Of a DNA stretch of 64,000 nucleotides, positions 7,829 through 16,051 are shown piece by piece; the stretch's first letter is position 1; the number at the start of each line of letters is the position of its first letter. Where the stretch lies: contig NC_013891.1 of NCBI RefSeq assembly GCF_000027145.1, positions 2,170,001-2,234,000 on the forward strand. The letters run 5' to 3'. This DNA is from Listeria seeligeri serovar 1/2b str. SLCC3954. Its GTDB lineage: Bacteria; Bacillota; Bacilli; Lactobacillales; Listeriaceae. The position numbers and the translations under genes are program-made. The notes beneath the pieces were generated by a model that was given only the letters and a program-made list of their open reading frames with translations, was not told where the DNA came from and ran no database searches.

Positions 7829-8548
7829 TTAGTATGGGGATACTGCTTCGGATTGCAATTCCTTCCAAGAATCTTTCGAATTTTTCAACAAAACGAAAGA
7901 CTTGGAATTTTCCGCTAAAAACCCCGACTCTATTAACTTTCCACATAAATGCGTGACGGATCTTACAGAAAGGTTAGCGTAGTTAGCAATAATCTTTCTT
8001 GTAAAACATTTGGGGATTCGTAGCATTCCTTCGTTTTCGCTTCCAAAGAATTCTCCCAATTGTTCTAAAGAGTTTTTCAGTCTACTTTCACCGTTTCCTC
8101 GCATGATATTACATTTTTCAATGAGCACGTTTTCATGATTTCGGTTATTAAGGTATAAATATAACCATCCTTCTTGCATTCCGATAATAGAACAAATAAC
8201 GTCTTCTTTATCAAACTCATAGGCCGTGATAGGTTCTATGACATTTACTGTATATACATTAGCTTCTTCCATGAAATAATCATTTAAGCCTGCAATTTGA
8301 TTAGCCCCTAAAAAGCTGACCACATGCTGTTCTTTTTCTAAAGATACTATCCCCTTTTCAATAAAATAGACTCTAGAATTAATAGTATTCTCAGTTAGCA
8401 AAACAGTATTTTTTGGTATCCTTATTTTCTTATAGGGAATTTTATTATTGCTTAGAGTTTGTAAAAAACGCTTATAACCAAACTCTTCTTCTAATACTTT
8501 CTTGCTATACAAATCTTCAAATGGTGACTGCATGTTTTTCCATCTCAT
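7829..8548 (-). CDS. Crp/Fnr family transcriptional regulator (PrfA-like paralogue)
   Basis: A 239-residue protein with an N-terminal cyclic-nucleotide-binding-like beta-barrel (about residues 35-150) and a C-terminal winged helix-turn-helix of the Crp type (region NYANLSVRSVTHLCGKL). No cysteine cluster for an iron-sulphur centre is visible, so it is not an FNR-type oxygen sensor. Listeria encodes many such PrfA paralogues, most of unknown ligand and target. It is a single gene next to the tRNA cluster. The start is uncertain: two in-frame ATGs six codons apart both lack a strong ribosome-binding site. A second paralogue is encoded divergently about 480 bases away. Confidence 0.8.
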   Translation of the reverse strand: MRWKNMQSPFEDLYSKKVLEEEFGYKRFLQTLSNNKIPYKKIRIPKNTVLLTENTINSRVYFIEKGIVSLEKEQHVVSFLGANQIAGLNDYFMEEANVYTVNVIEPITAYEFDKEDVICSIIGMQEGWLYLYLNNRNHENVLIEKCNIMRGNGESRLKNSLEQLGEFFGSENEGMLRIPKCFTRKIIANYANLSVRSVTHLCGKLIESGFLAENSKSFVLLKNSKDSWKELQSEAVSPY

Positions 8549-9032
8549 TTCTGCTTTTTGATCATTAAATGTATATAATTAATTAATGCAATTAGTGACT
8601 TCTTACATGTGATGATACTACCAAACAGTTTCAAAAGGAACCCAGTAAAGAACCCAAACTTCCTGCTTTATTGCTATATTTTCGACGTTTTTGTCACATT
8701 TATTTTCTGTTGGTATGCCCAATCGTTTCATTTGCATATTTAATATATTTATATTATAAGGCAGAGCGCTATATTTCACATTTTCCGCTTTTTTCCATAA
8801 AGGTATTTTCTCCCCTGAGAATGTGTGATTTTGCGCTTATTCTCCCGTCATGTTCAAATTCACTACTTTATATGCTTGATTATGAACTATTTGTGACATT
8901 TTCCAACTGATGAAGGTTATTCTATTACGCTAATAATTCTTCCAAAAATGTTCTTCTAGAAGAATATAATCAAAGAAGCGTTTTGATTCCAATGGTTTCG
9001 GGAATCTTTAGAGTATTAGAGGGGGATTTGTT
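8549..9032. other. Divergent intergenic region between two Crp/Fnr genes
   Basis: Contains the promoters of both regulators. A hydrophobic 79-codon frame (8671-8910) has no ribosome-binding site and was not accepted. The notable element is the 14-bp palindrome at 8951-8964 directly before a TATAAT box. Confidence 0.5.
8951..8970 (+). promoter_or_regulatory. Promoter with 14-bp palindromic operator
   Basis: Perfect palindrome TTCTTCTAGAAGAA (8951-8964) abuts a -10 box TATAAT (8965-8970) upstream of the plus-strand Crp/Fnr gene. There is no good -35 hexamer. The length equals the 14-bp PrfA-box type of Crp/Fnr sites, but the position is inside the core promoter. Confidence 0.5.
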
Positions 9033-9734
9033 ATGTATTTAAAAGAAACTTTAGACCAATTTGCTTCACCAGCAAATATTCTTAAATTACTAAAAAAAGA
9101 TCTTACTTTTAATAAACACTGCATTCAAGAACGTATTGAAATAAACACGGTTATAAAAGCAGATAGGGAACGAAAATATGTCTATGTTATAGTAGAAGGA
9201 TTCATGAAATTTATCTTTGAAGGTATTCACAAACAGGAGTTTATTTTTATTATAGAGCGAGGTTCATTTCCAGTTTTACCTATTTATTCTGAGGATATTC
9301 CAATATATTCAAAGATTATTGCTTTAACAGATGTTGTTTGGTGGCGCATAGATTTTCAATTCTTCAAAAAAATGATGGCGATAGAGGATACTAGAAATTA
9401 TGTAATGCTCCATCAGCTAGCTGAAACGCGACGGAAATTATATTTTATTGCTATTAAAGAAAAGTTAAGCGCAAGAGATAGCATTTATTTTTCTTTAAAT
9501 GAAATGATGAATTTCGGAATACGTATTTCTGCAAATACAATGGAATTACCTAAATTTTTAACATATCAAGAACTTGCGAACTTTGCAAATACTTCTAAAA
9601 GCTACACATCTAAAGTACTTGCGGAACTCCGAGAAGAAGGGATTTTGGACTCACAAAAAAAACCCTGGCGAATAAATGACATCCAGCAGGTTAAAAAATT
9701 GATTGATGTTACAAAATTACGACCTTTCCTATAA
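9033..9734 (+). CDS. Crp/Fnr family transcriptional regulator (PrfA-like paralogue)
   Basis: A 233-residue protein with an effector-binding beta-barrel in the first half and a Crp-type winged helix-turn-helix near the C-terminus (region YQELANFANTSKSYTSKVL). It lacks an N-terminal cysteine cluster. AGAGGGGG precedes the ATG. It stands alone and ends in a terminator shared with the aldolase operon. A palindrome just upstream of its -10 box hints at autoregulation or at control by the divergent paralogue. Ligand and targets are unknown. Confidence 0.82.
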   Translation: MYLKETLDQFASPANILKLLKKDLTFNKHCIQERIEINTVIKADRERKYVYVIVEGFMKFIFEGIHKQEFIFIIERGSFPVLPIYSEDIPIYSKIIALTDVVWWRIDFQFFKKMMAIEDTRNYVMLHQLAETRRKLYFIAIKEKLSARDSIYFSLNEMMNFGIRISANTMELPKFLTYQELANFANTSKSYTSKVLAELREEGILDSQKKPWRINDIQQVKKLIDVTKLRPFL

Positions 9735-9737
9735 CAA

Positions 9738-9776
9738 AAAAACGAAGAGCGCTTTTTTCCGCACTCTTCGTTTTTT
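9738..9776. terminator. Bidirectional terminator
   Basis: Arms AACGAAGAG and CTCTTCGTT flanked by A and T runs, between the convergent Crp/Fnr gene and the end of the PTS-aldolase operon. Confidence 0.85.
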
Positions 9777-9777
9777 A

Positions 9778-10677
9778 TTAAATTAAATCACTACGCCAAA
9801 CTGGTGTGTTACTTTGTTGATATTTTTCAACTTGATTTACTGAGTGAAAAAGCTCCATTTTATACTTCACAACAGCTTTTGCAGCATCAATACATTCAGG
9901 ATAAATAGCATTCGCATCCCAAAGCTCTGTTGTACTCAAAATTTCGCGACATTTTTTATAAAAAGCATATTTATAATCACTTGAAATGTTAACTTTTTGA
10001 ATTCCTATTTCGACGGCTGCGGCTATTTCTGCATCTGGATTAGCTGAACCTCCATGAAGAACGAGTGGAATAGTTACTAAATCTTTAATTTCTTGCAATA
10101 TATCTAGGCGTAATTTTGGCTCTTTGTCTTTAGGATAAATACCATGTGCCGTACCAATTGCCACTGCTAACGTATCGACACCTGTTCTACTAATATATTC
10201 TTCCGCTTCCTCAGGCTTAGTATAAATAATCTCACTTACGCCGCCTTCAATACTATTTCCTGTTTTACCAATCGTTCCTAGTTCCCCTTCTACCGATACG
10301 CCTAACTTATGGCACACATCCACTACTTCTTTTGTGACACGAATATTTTCTTCAAAAGGTAGCAGAGATCCATCAATCATCACGGAGCTAAAACCACAAC
10401 GTACAGCTCGCATGACATCTCCCATATTATCACCATGATCTAAATGAAGCACAAAAGGTACAGGACTATTTTTAATTCTAGCAAGCACATACTCAAAAAA
10501 ATCATCCTTTGTAAAGTCTAGTTCAGTTGGATGCACCGCGATAATTGCTGGTGCATTATTTTTTTCAGCTTCTTCTACCACTACTCGTAAAAAATTACTA
10601 TCCGCTACATTAAATGCACCTACAGCGAACTTATTTTCTTTAGCTACTTCTAACAATTGCTTCATATTAACTAACAT
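9778..10677 (-). CDS. Class II fructose-bisphosphate (or tagatose-bisphosphate) aldolase, first paralogue
   Basis: A 299-residue zinc-dependent aldolase of the FbaA/GatY/KbaY family. Visible signatures are HLDHGD (78-83; His81 a zinc ligand, Asp80 catalytic), GTAHGIY with a second zinc-ligand His, and LVLHGGS. It would cleave a ketose phosphate to glycerone phosphate and an aldehyde product. It is the last gene of a six-gene operon with a fructose-type PTS, and a second paralogue lies directly upstream. The ATG follows AAAGGAGAATGAAAAG. No sugar-phosphate kinase is encoded in the operon, so the true substrate may be a ketose 1-phosphate. Confidence 0.85.
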   Translation of the reverse strand: MLVNMKQLLEVAKENKFAVGAFNVADSNFLRVVVEEAEKNNAPAIIAVHPTELDFTKDDFFEYVLARIKNSPVPFVLHLDHGDNMGDVMRAVRCGFSSVMIDGSLLPFEENIRVTKEVVDVCHKLGVSVEGELGTIGKTGNSIEGGVSEIIYTKPEEAEEYISRTGVDTLAVAIGTAHGIYPKDKEPKLRLDILQEIKDLVTIPLVLHGGSANPDAEIAAAVEIGIQKVNISSDYKYAFYKKCREILSTTELWDANAIYPECIDAAKAVVKYKMELFHSVNQVEKYQQSNTPVWRSDLI

Positions 10678-10692
10678 CTTTTCATTCTCCTT

Positions 10693-11547
10693 TTAAAGTG
10701 ATTTTCCATTAGAACCGGATAATAAAATATAATATTGAACAGCTTCTTTGCCGGCTTGAATGGTTTCATGAATTAAGTCAACAAAACTAATAGCTGGTGT
10801 TTCTTGTAACAAATCTCTCACTTTCGTTGTTTGAGCTTTCATAAAGTCTGAACCCACGTTAATTTTATTAATTCCAAGTTGGACAGATTTTTGAATATTT
10901 TCTGCGCCGCAACCTGAGCCACCGTGTAATACGAGCGGCATATTCGTCGCTGCTTTGATTTCCCTAACAATATCGAATTGAAATGCTGGGGTAAAGCCTG
11001 CTGGATAGTCGCCGTGCGATGAACCGTAAGAGATAGCTAGTGCGTCAATACCAGTTCTTTTAGCGAAATCAATAGCGACTTTGGGATCAGTATACATCGC
11101 TTGGTTTGTGTAATTATCTCCTGTAACTGCACCAATATTACCTACTTCTGCCTCCACACTGGCATTGTAGACTTCCGCAAACTTAACCATTTCTTTGGTA
11201 ATCGCGACGTTTTCTTCATACGGGGAACTAGATGCATCCATCATGACACTGGAAAAGCCATCCGCCAGACATTGCTTTACAATCGCCACATCCTGTCCGT
11301 GATCTAAGTTAATCGCTACTTCCACGCTTGCTTCTTCAGCCATTTTGATAATCGGTTTCGTTAAAAATCGACTTCCTAAATGTGTATCTAAATGCTCTTG
11401 CAATAAATCAATAATAATTGGCGCTCTAAGTTCCTGAGCCGCATCAATTACAGCTCTTGCAGTTTCCAAATTAAAGCAATTAATTGCCATTACAGCATAG
11501 TTTCCTTCATTAGCACGCTGCATCATGCCTTTCATTGAGACATACAT
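10693..11547 (-). CDS. Class II fructose/tagatose-bisphosphate aldolase, second paralogue
   Basis: A 284-residue relative of the following gene, with NLDHGQ (80-85), GSSHGDY and LVLHGGSG, so the zinc ligands and catalytic Asp are kept; the first His of the usual HLDHG is Asn here. Two aldolases in one operon may differ in stereospecificity or form a mixed complex. A good GGAGAAACGGTGAAAT precedes the ATG. It lies 21 bases downstream of the PTS IIC gene and 15 upstream of the other aldolase, hence co-transcribed. Confidence 0.85.
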   Translation of the reverse strand: MYVSMKGMMQRANEGNYAVMAINCFNLETARAVIDAAQELRAPIIIDLLQEHLDTHLGSRFLTKPIIKMAEEASVEVAINLDHGQDVAIVKQCLADGFSSVMMDASSSPYEENVAITKEMVKFAEVYNASVEAEVGNIGAVTGDNYTNQAMYTDPKVAIDFAKRTGIDALAISYGSSHGDYPAGFTPAFQFDIVREIKAATNMPLVLHGGSGCGAENIQKSVQLGINKINVGSDFMKAQTTKVRDLLQETPAISFVDLIHETIQAGKEAVQYYILLSGSNGKSL

Positions 11548-11568
11548 ATTTCACCGTTTCTCCTTCCT

Positions 11569-12666
11569 TTATGAAATTTTTATTCTAGATAAATCGACTT
11601 CTTCTTCCTCTTCTAAACCTTGGTCCGCAATTAGCTCTTCTTCTGCGGTAGGCTCTCGCTTCAATATTAAGAGCAATGCCGCTGTGACACACGTTCCAAT
11701 CAGTAGCGCTAAACAGAACAGTAGCGGCTCGTTCATCGCTGGTACAATAAACATTCCTCCAGATGGGACTGGCGAACCAATACCCCATGTCATGCTGAGA
11801 CCCCCACCAACTGCAGCACCTAATGTACAGGATACTATCACGCGAATCGGGTCAACTGCGGCAATTGGAATAACGCCTTCTGTGATCATGCAAATCCCCA
11901 TTGGAAACGCGATTTTGATATTGTCTTCTTCTGATTTGGTGTATTTTTTCTTTTTAATCAGTTTAGAAACAACCCACGAAAGCGTCACTCCAAAAGGTGG
12001 CACCATTGACGCGAGGATTTTTACCGCTTCTGGTTCTTTTACGCCTTCAAGAAGTAAACCATCAGCAAAGAGTGAAGCGACTTTATTCACTGGACCGCCG
12101 AAATCAAATGCAGCCATTCCACCAAGCACAGCACCAAATACGAAACGCATACTTCCTTGCATACCTTCTAAGAAATTAGTCATCGCATCCGTTGCCCAAA
12201 CAATTGGAACACCGATAACAAAATACATTAAAAGCCCCATCACTAAACTACTAATTAGCGGAATAATCATCATTGGCATCAAACCTTGTGCCCATTTTGG
12301 TACTTTCAAATATTTCACAAGAATAAGAACAAAATAACCAACTAAGTACCCACCTAGCATGCCTCCTAAGAAGCCTGCTCCGATAGAGTTCGCGATTACC
12401 CCCATCAGTAATCCTGGTGCAATCCCTGGCCTGTCAGCTATCGAATAGGCAATCGCTGCAGCAATGACTGGAGCAAGCAGTCCCATCCCCAGCACACCAA
12501 GCGAGACAAGAGCATCCGGAATCGAATACGGCGCTTGATAATTTTCAATCACCTGTCCACTTGTTAAATTTCCAATGGCAATAAGTAACCCCGAGGCAAC
12601 AACTAACGGTAACATATACGAAATCGCTGTAAGTGCATGTTTTTTGATTTGCAGTTTTTTCATCAT
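11569..12666 (-). CDS. PTS fructose-type permease, EIIC component
   Basis: A 365-residue membrane protein, strongly hydrophobic with about nine to ten membrane segments, matching fructose-family EIIC (e.g. GAVLGGMAAFDFGGPVNK region and the GMCMITEGVIP-like motif near residue 255). It carries the sugar across the membrane while it is phosphorylated by EIIB. EIIA, EIIB and EIIC are separate genes here rather than one fused FruA. The C-terminus is acidic (EEEEEVD). Start: GGGAGTGAACCGGT before tandem ATGs. Confidence 0.88.
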   Translation of the reverse strand: MMKKLQIKKHALTAISYMLPLVVASGLLIAIGNLTSGQVIENYQAPYSIPDALVSLGVLGMGLLAPVIAAAIAYSIADRPGIAPGLLMGVIANSIGAGFLGGMLGGYLVGYFVLILVKYLKVPKWAQGLMPMMIIPLISSLVMGLLMYFVIGVPIVWATDAMTNFLEGMQGSMRFVFGAVLGGMAAFDFGGPVNKVASLFADGLLLEGVKEPEAVKILASMVPPFGVTLSWVVSKLIKKKKYTKSEEDNIKIAFPMGICMITEGVIPIAAVDPIRVIVSCTLGAAVGGGLSMTWGIGSPVPSGGMFIVPAMNEPLLFCLALLIGTCVTAALLLILKREPTAEEELIADQGLEEEEEVDLSRIKIS

Positions 12667-12679
12667 ACCGGTTCACTCC

Positions 12680-12991
12680 CTAGTTATTTATTTCATTATC
12701 TATTTTGGTAATAATTTGTTTTGGTGCTTTAATAGCTAAGTCAGTTGGAATTTCAACAATTTTTTTTCCTTTAAAACGATCTTTTCCACTAATTTTAATA
12801 TCAGCTGCAATGATCACCACATCAGCATTTTTTAATTGTTCTGCTGAAATTTCATCTTCAATACCAATTGTCCCCTGTGTCTCGATATGGATGTTATGCC
12901 CAAGAGCAATCCCCGCTTTTGTTAGTTTTTCTTTTGCGATATACGTGTGGGCGATTCCTGATGTACATGCCGCAATTCCAATAATATTCAT
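12680..12991 (-). CDS. PTS fructose-type EIIB component
   Basis: A 103-residue cytoplasmic phosphocarrier. The phosphorylation site is Cys9 in the motif ACTSGIAHTYIAKE, close to the CPTGIAHT motif of fructose EIIB proteins. AGGAGGAGTTTAGG precedes the ATG. It lies between the EIIA and EIIC genes with 12- to 13-base gaps, so the three components are made together. Confidence 0.9.
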   Translation of the reverse strand: MNIIGIAACTSGIAHTYIAKEKLTKAGIALGHNIHIETQGTIGIEDEISAEQLKNADVVIIAADIKISGKDRFKGKKIVEIPTDLAIKAPKQIITKIDNEINN

Positions 12992-13003
12992 CCTAAACTC
13001 CTC

Positions 13004-13477
13004 CTAAACCTGGTTTTTAGCTAACAATTTGATAAAATCTTCTTTCGTCTGTACGGTTTGAAATTGTCCAATCACCTCGTCATCTGCAAGTAATATCGCT
13101 ACTTTTTGAAGTAATTTTATGTGGGTTGTCGTAGCGTCGGAATTTTTGACTGCAAAAAGGATAATGATGTTTACTGGTTTATCATCCAAAGACTCCCATT
13201 CTACTGGTTCTTTGGTTCGACCTACTGCAATGGATGTATTTGATACGCTTGCGGATTTCCCGTGTGGAATGGCTACACCTTCACCTAGTCCGGTTTTCCC
13301 TTCTTCCTCACGATATAGTACATCTGCTATAAATGCGTCTCTATCTACTACTGCTCCCGTTTTGACAAGTAAATCTGTTAATTCATTAATTACTTCTAGC
13401 TTGGTTGTTGCTTGTAATTCTAGATTTACGAGCGCTGGATTAATTACTTTACTTATATCTAATTCTTGGATATCCAT
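13004..13477 (-). CDS. PTS fructose-type EIIA component
   Basis: A 157-residue fructose/mannitol-type EIIA. The phosphorylated histidine is His72 in GVAIPHGKSA. It takes phosphate from HPr and hands it to EIIB, and can probably also phosphorylate the PRD domains of the regulator encoded just upstream. Start after AGGAGGAAAACCC. The gap to the regulator gene is 11 bases. Confidence 0.9.
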   Translation of the reverse strand: MDIQELDISKVINPALVNLELQATTKLEVINELTDLLVKTGAVVDRDAFIADVLYREEEGKTGLGEGVAIPHGKSASVSNTSIAVGRTKEPVEWESLDDKPVNIIILFAVKNSDATTTHIKLLQKVAILLADDEVIGQFQTVQTKEDFIKLLAKNQV

Positions 13478-13488
13478 GGGTTTTCCTC

Positions 13489-14946
13489 CTATAAACTTTC
13501 CATTAATTTTTTCACCATCAGTTTATCTTTTTCTGTAAACATCGCACTTACGAGAAGCGATGGAATTTCTTCATTACTATCTGCATTAATCGTTGTTAGA
13601 ATAAAATCAATATTCCGATAGTCTTGCAAATTATTTTTGAATTTTGTTGATGATAATACATCTACTATTTCTACATCTGGAAATGCTTTTTGAACTTTTA
13701 CTTTTAATAACTCCGATGTACCGATTCCACTAGAACACATAATGATAATCCGTTTTATTAGCGGCGATTGCTCCATATGTTTGGCGAAGTATATCGTTAT
13801 ATAGCCAACTTCATCATCTGAAATGGTATGGAGTTTAAATGTTTTAGCAACGTCTTGAGCAGTTTCTTTAATAATTTCAAATAGATTTCCATATTCTAAC
13901 TTGATATCGCTTAACAAGTTGTTTTTAATATTTATTTGGTGATTCATGCGATTGACCATGGGCTTCATATGACTTAGAAGTTCGACTTTCAACTGTTTTT
14001 TATTGATTGGAACATTGATTTTAGCGGCGACTTGATCAATATAAAAATCCGTCATTTCTTCCACTATTGGTAAAACTTTGTTCGGAATGGATTCAATTTC
14101 GTGATTAAAGCGCGATGAAATTAAATATTGGAGAAAGTTGAAAGTTTCGCGTTTTGGTAGCTGCATTTTTAAATATTGTTCAATTGCTTCGATTGCTTCA
14201 ACAGCAATTGTATGGAGCGCCTCATTCGTGATTATGTATTCTTCAAGCGACTCGTCAAATTCTTCCACCTCACCTTGCCTGAAACGATTGATTAAAATGT
14301 ACAGATGCGAAAAAATATTAATATCGTACGGATAAGGAATACTTATTGCGAGTTTATTTTCAATTATCTCCATTTGTTTGACGATAAACTGAACATCGGC
14401 TTTATTTAAATCACTATATTCTGTCTTTAAATCGTCGTAACTGGATAAATCTAAGTTGTTAATTACCTCGTTAATTGCTGTGCGGATATTTTCTTCAGTT
14501 CCTACTACGCGAATTTCTTTTTGTCGCTTTTCGATGGTCAAATGGTATTTCTCAATTGATTGATTTAAAAGTGCAAAATCATTTTTTATTGAGTTATAAC
14601 CAACGTAGTAACCTTCGTATAAGTTGTGGATATTTAAATATTTTGGTGATTTAAACAATATTTGTAGCAAAATCTTTTCTCGTCGTTCTGTAGGTGTATA
14701 ACCAAAAATATCTTCCGTTGTTTCTAGTTTTGCTTGAATGTACGCCTTGTAATCAAGCTTAAAACCACGTCCTTTTTCTGAAATTACGATGTCTTTTTTC
14801 CCAGTTGTTTTATTGATGTTTTTAATTTTTCGATAAACGGTTTTGGAAGAAACATCGAGAATTTCTGCTAATTGATTGGCTGTTAAAAAATCATTTTTTG
14901 TTAAGAACAAGTTAATCAATGCACGCTCCGTTTTCGTTAGAAGCAT
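13489..14946 (-). CDS. PRD-containing transcriptional activator of the PTS operon (BglG/MtlR type)
   Basis: A 485-residue regulator. Order: N-terminal helix-turn-helix (LTANQLAEILDVSSKTVYRKI), central PTS-regulated domains (the region GYITIYFAKHMEQ is typical of a PRD), then a C-terminal EIIB-like module with MCSSGIGTSELLK, whose Cys can be phosphorylated. It lacks the C-terminal EIIA-like domain of full MtlR proteins. The start is the ATG at 14944-14946, after GGAGGTGATGAA. It is first in the operon and likely activates it when the substrate is transported, with catabolite repression through a cre site in its promoter. Confidence 0.87.
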   Translation of the reverse strand: MLLTKTERALINLFLTKNDFLTANQLAEILDVSSKTVYRKIKNINKTTGKKDIVISEKGRGFKLDYKAYIQAKLETTEDIFGYTPTERREKILLQILFKSPKYLNIHNLYEGYYVGYNSIKNDFALLNQSIEKYHLTIEKRQKEIRVVGTEENIRTAINEVINNLDLSSYDDLKTEYSDLNKADVQFIVKQMEIIENKLAISIPYPYDINIFSHLYILINRFRQGEVEEFDESLEEYIITNEALHTIAVEAIEAIEQYLKMQLPKRETFNFLQYLISSRFNHEIESIPNKVLPIVEEMTDFYIDQVAAKINVPINKKQLKVELLSHMKPMVNRMNHQINIKNNLLSDIKLEYGNLFEIIKETAQDVAKTFKLHTISDDEVGYITIYFAKHMEQSPLIKRIIIMCSSGIGTSELLKVKVQKAFPDVEIVDVLSSTKFKNNLQDYRNIDFILTTINADSNEEIPSLLVSAMFTEKDKLMVKKLMESL

Positions 14947-14984
14947 TTCATCACCTCCTCTATGGTCTATTATACACAATAAAA

Positions 14985-14999
14985 AGAAAACGGTTACAA
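14985..14999 (-). promoter_or_regulatory. cre site at the PTS-aldolase operon promoter
   Basis: Minus-strand TTGTAACCGTTTTCT matches the cre consensus WTGNAANCGNWNNCW at every position. It lies immediately upstream of a TATAAT box (minus strand) preceding the PRD regulator gene, covering the -35 region, so CcpA should repress the operon. Confidence 0.7.
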
Positions 15000-15151
15000 C
15001 AAGTTATGTCCACTACACTAGACATTTTTTTGGCAAAGTTTGTGAAACAAGTTTAGTTAACTTCAAGAAAATTCAAGCTACTTTTAGCAAGACATTAGCA
15101 CGTTAAAAACGTATAATAAATAAAGAGAAGAATTTAGAGAGGGGTGTTTGT

Positions 15152-16051
15152 GTGACGCTTGAACTACATAATGTCACGAAAAAGTTTGCTGATAAAACTG
15201 CTGTCAATGACTTATCTTTCCGAGTAGAAGAAGGGAAAATACTCGGATTAATTGGACAAAATGGCGCTGGAAAAACAACCACATTTCGGCTTATTTTACA
15301 TTTTTTAGAAGCAACTTCTGGAAAAATTACGTGGAATGGCAAAGAAGTAAGCAAAATTGATCCGAATATTGTTGGCTATTTACCAGAAGAACGTGGTTTA
15401 TATCCGAATGTCACCATTGAAGAACAACTGATATTTTTTGCTGAATTAAAAGGTTACCCAAAGCAAAAAATCAAGGCAGAAATAGATGGTTGGTTAGAAC
15501 GGGCGGAAATCGTTGGTAAAAAAACCGATTTAATTAAGACACTCTCCAAAGGGAACCAACAAAAAATCCAGCTTTTAAGTACGATTATTCATCAACCAAA
15601 ACTCGTTATTTTAGACGAACCTTTTAGCGGACTTGATCCTGTAAATGCCGAGATATTAAAGAAATTTGTTTTTGATTTACGTGCATCTGGAGCAGCGATT
15701 ATTTTCTCTAGTCACCGTATGGAAAATGTAGAAGAACTATGCGATTCATTAATAATGTTAAAAAAAGGCAGCACTGTACTGCAAGGGACGACCGAATCTG
15801 TCAAATCTGTCTTTGGTCGCAAACGGATATTGATTGAATCCAGTCATACGAAAGAACAACTAGCAGCCCTTCCTGGTGTAGTAAAAATCATTGCACAGCG
15901 CGACGGAATTTTCCAATTAGAAATCGCAAATGAAGCTGATGCAGAACAGATTTTTGATTATGTAACAAAAGATGGTTTCATCCAAACCTTCAGCCTTCAA
16001 GCACCAACGCTCGAAGAAATATTCAAATGGAAGGCTGGTGAATTCAAATGA
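15152..16051 (+). CDS. ABC transporter ATP-binding protein (YhaQ/NatA-like)
   Basis: A 299-residue ATPase with Walker A GQNGAGKTTTFR, signature LSKGNQQKIQ, Walker B VILDEPFSGLDP and a switch His in FSSHRME, followed by a C-terminal domain of about 80 residues as in sodium- and drug-exporting ABC proteins. The start is GTG at 15152 after GAGAGGGG. Its stop overlaps the start of the permease gene (ATGA), so the two form one exporter. In B. subtilis the similar YhaQP pair exports sodium; the substrate here is inferred only by family. Confidence 0.85.
   Translation: MTLELHNVTKKFADKTAVNDLSFRVEEGKILGLIGQNGAGKTTTFRLILHFLEATSGKITWNGKEVSKIDPNIVGYLPEERGLYPNVTIEEQLIFFAELKGYPKQKIKAEIDGWLERAEIVGKKTDLIKTLSKGNQQKIQLLSTIIHQPKLVILDEPFSGLDPVNAEILKKFVFDLRASGAAIIFSSHRMENVEELCDSLIMLKKGSTVLQGTTESVKSVFGRKRILIESSHTKEQLAALPGVVKIIAQRDGIFQLEIANEADAEQIFDYVTKDGFIQTFSLQAPTLEEIFKWKAGEFK

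Noticed and set aside
8671-8910. Hydrophobic 79-codon frame between the two Crp/Fnr genes
   Set aside because: No ribosome-binding site, alternative start codon only, AT-rich composition that readily gives hydrophobic codons, and it lies in a divergent promoter region.
11525-12337. Long plus-strand frame opposite the PTS EIIC gene
   Set aside because: Ser/Pro/Ile-rich shadow of the EIIC coding strand; no ribosome-binding site and no recognisable domain.
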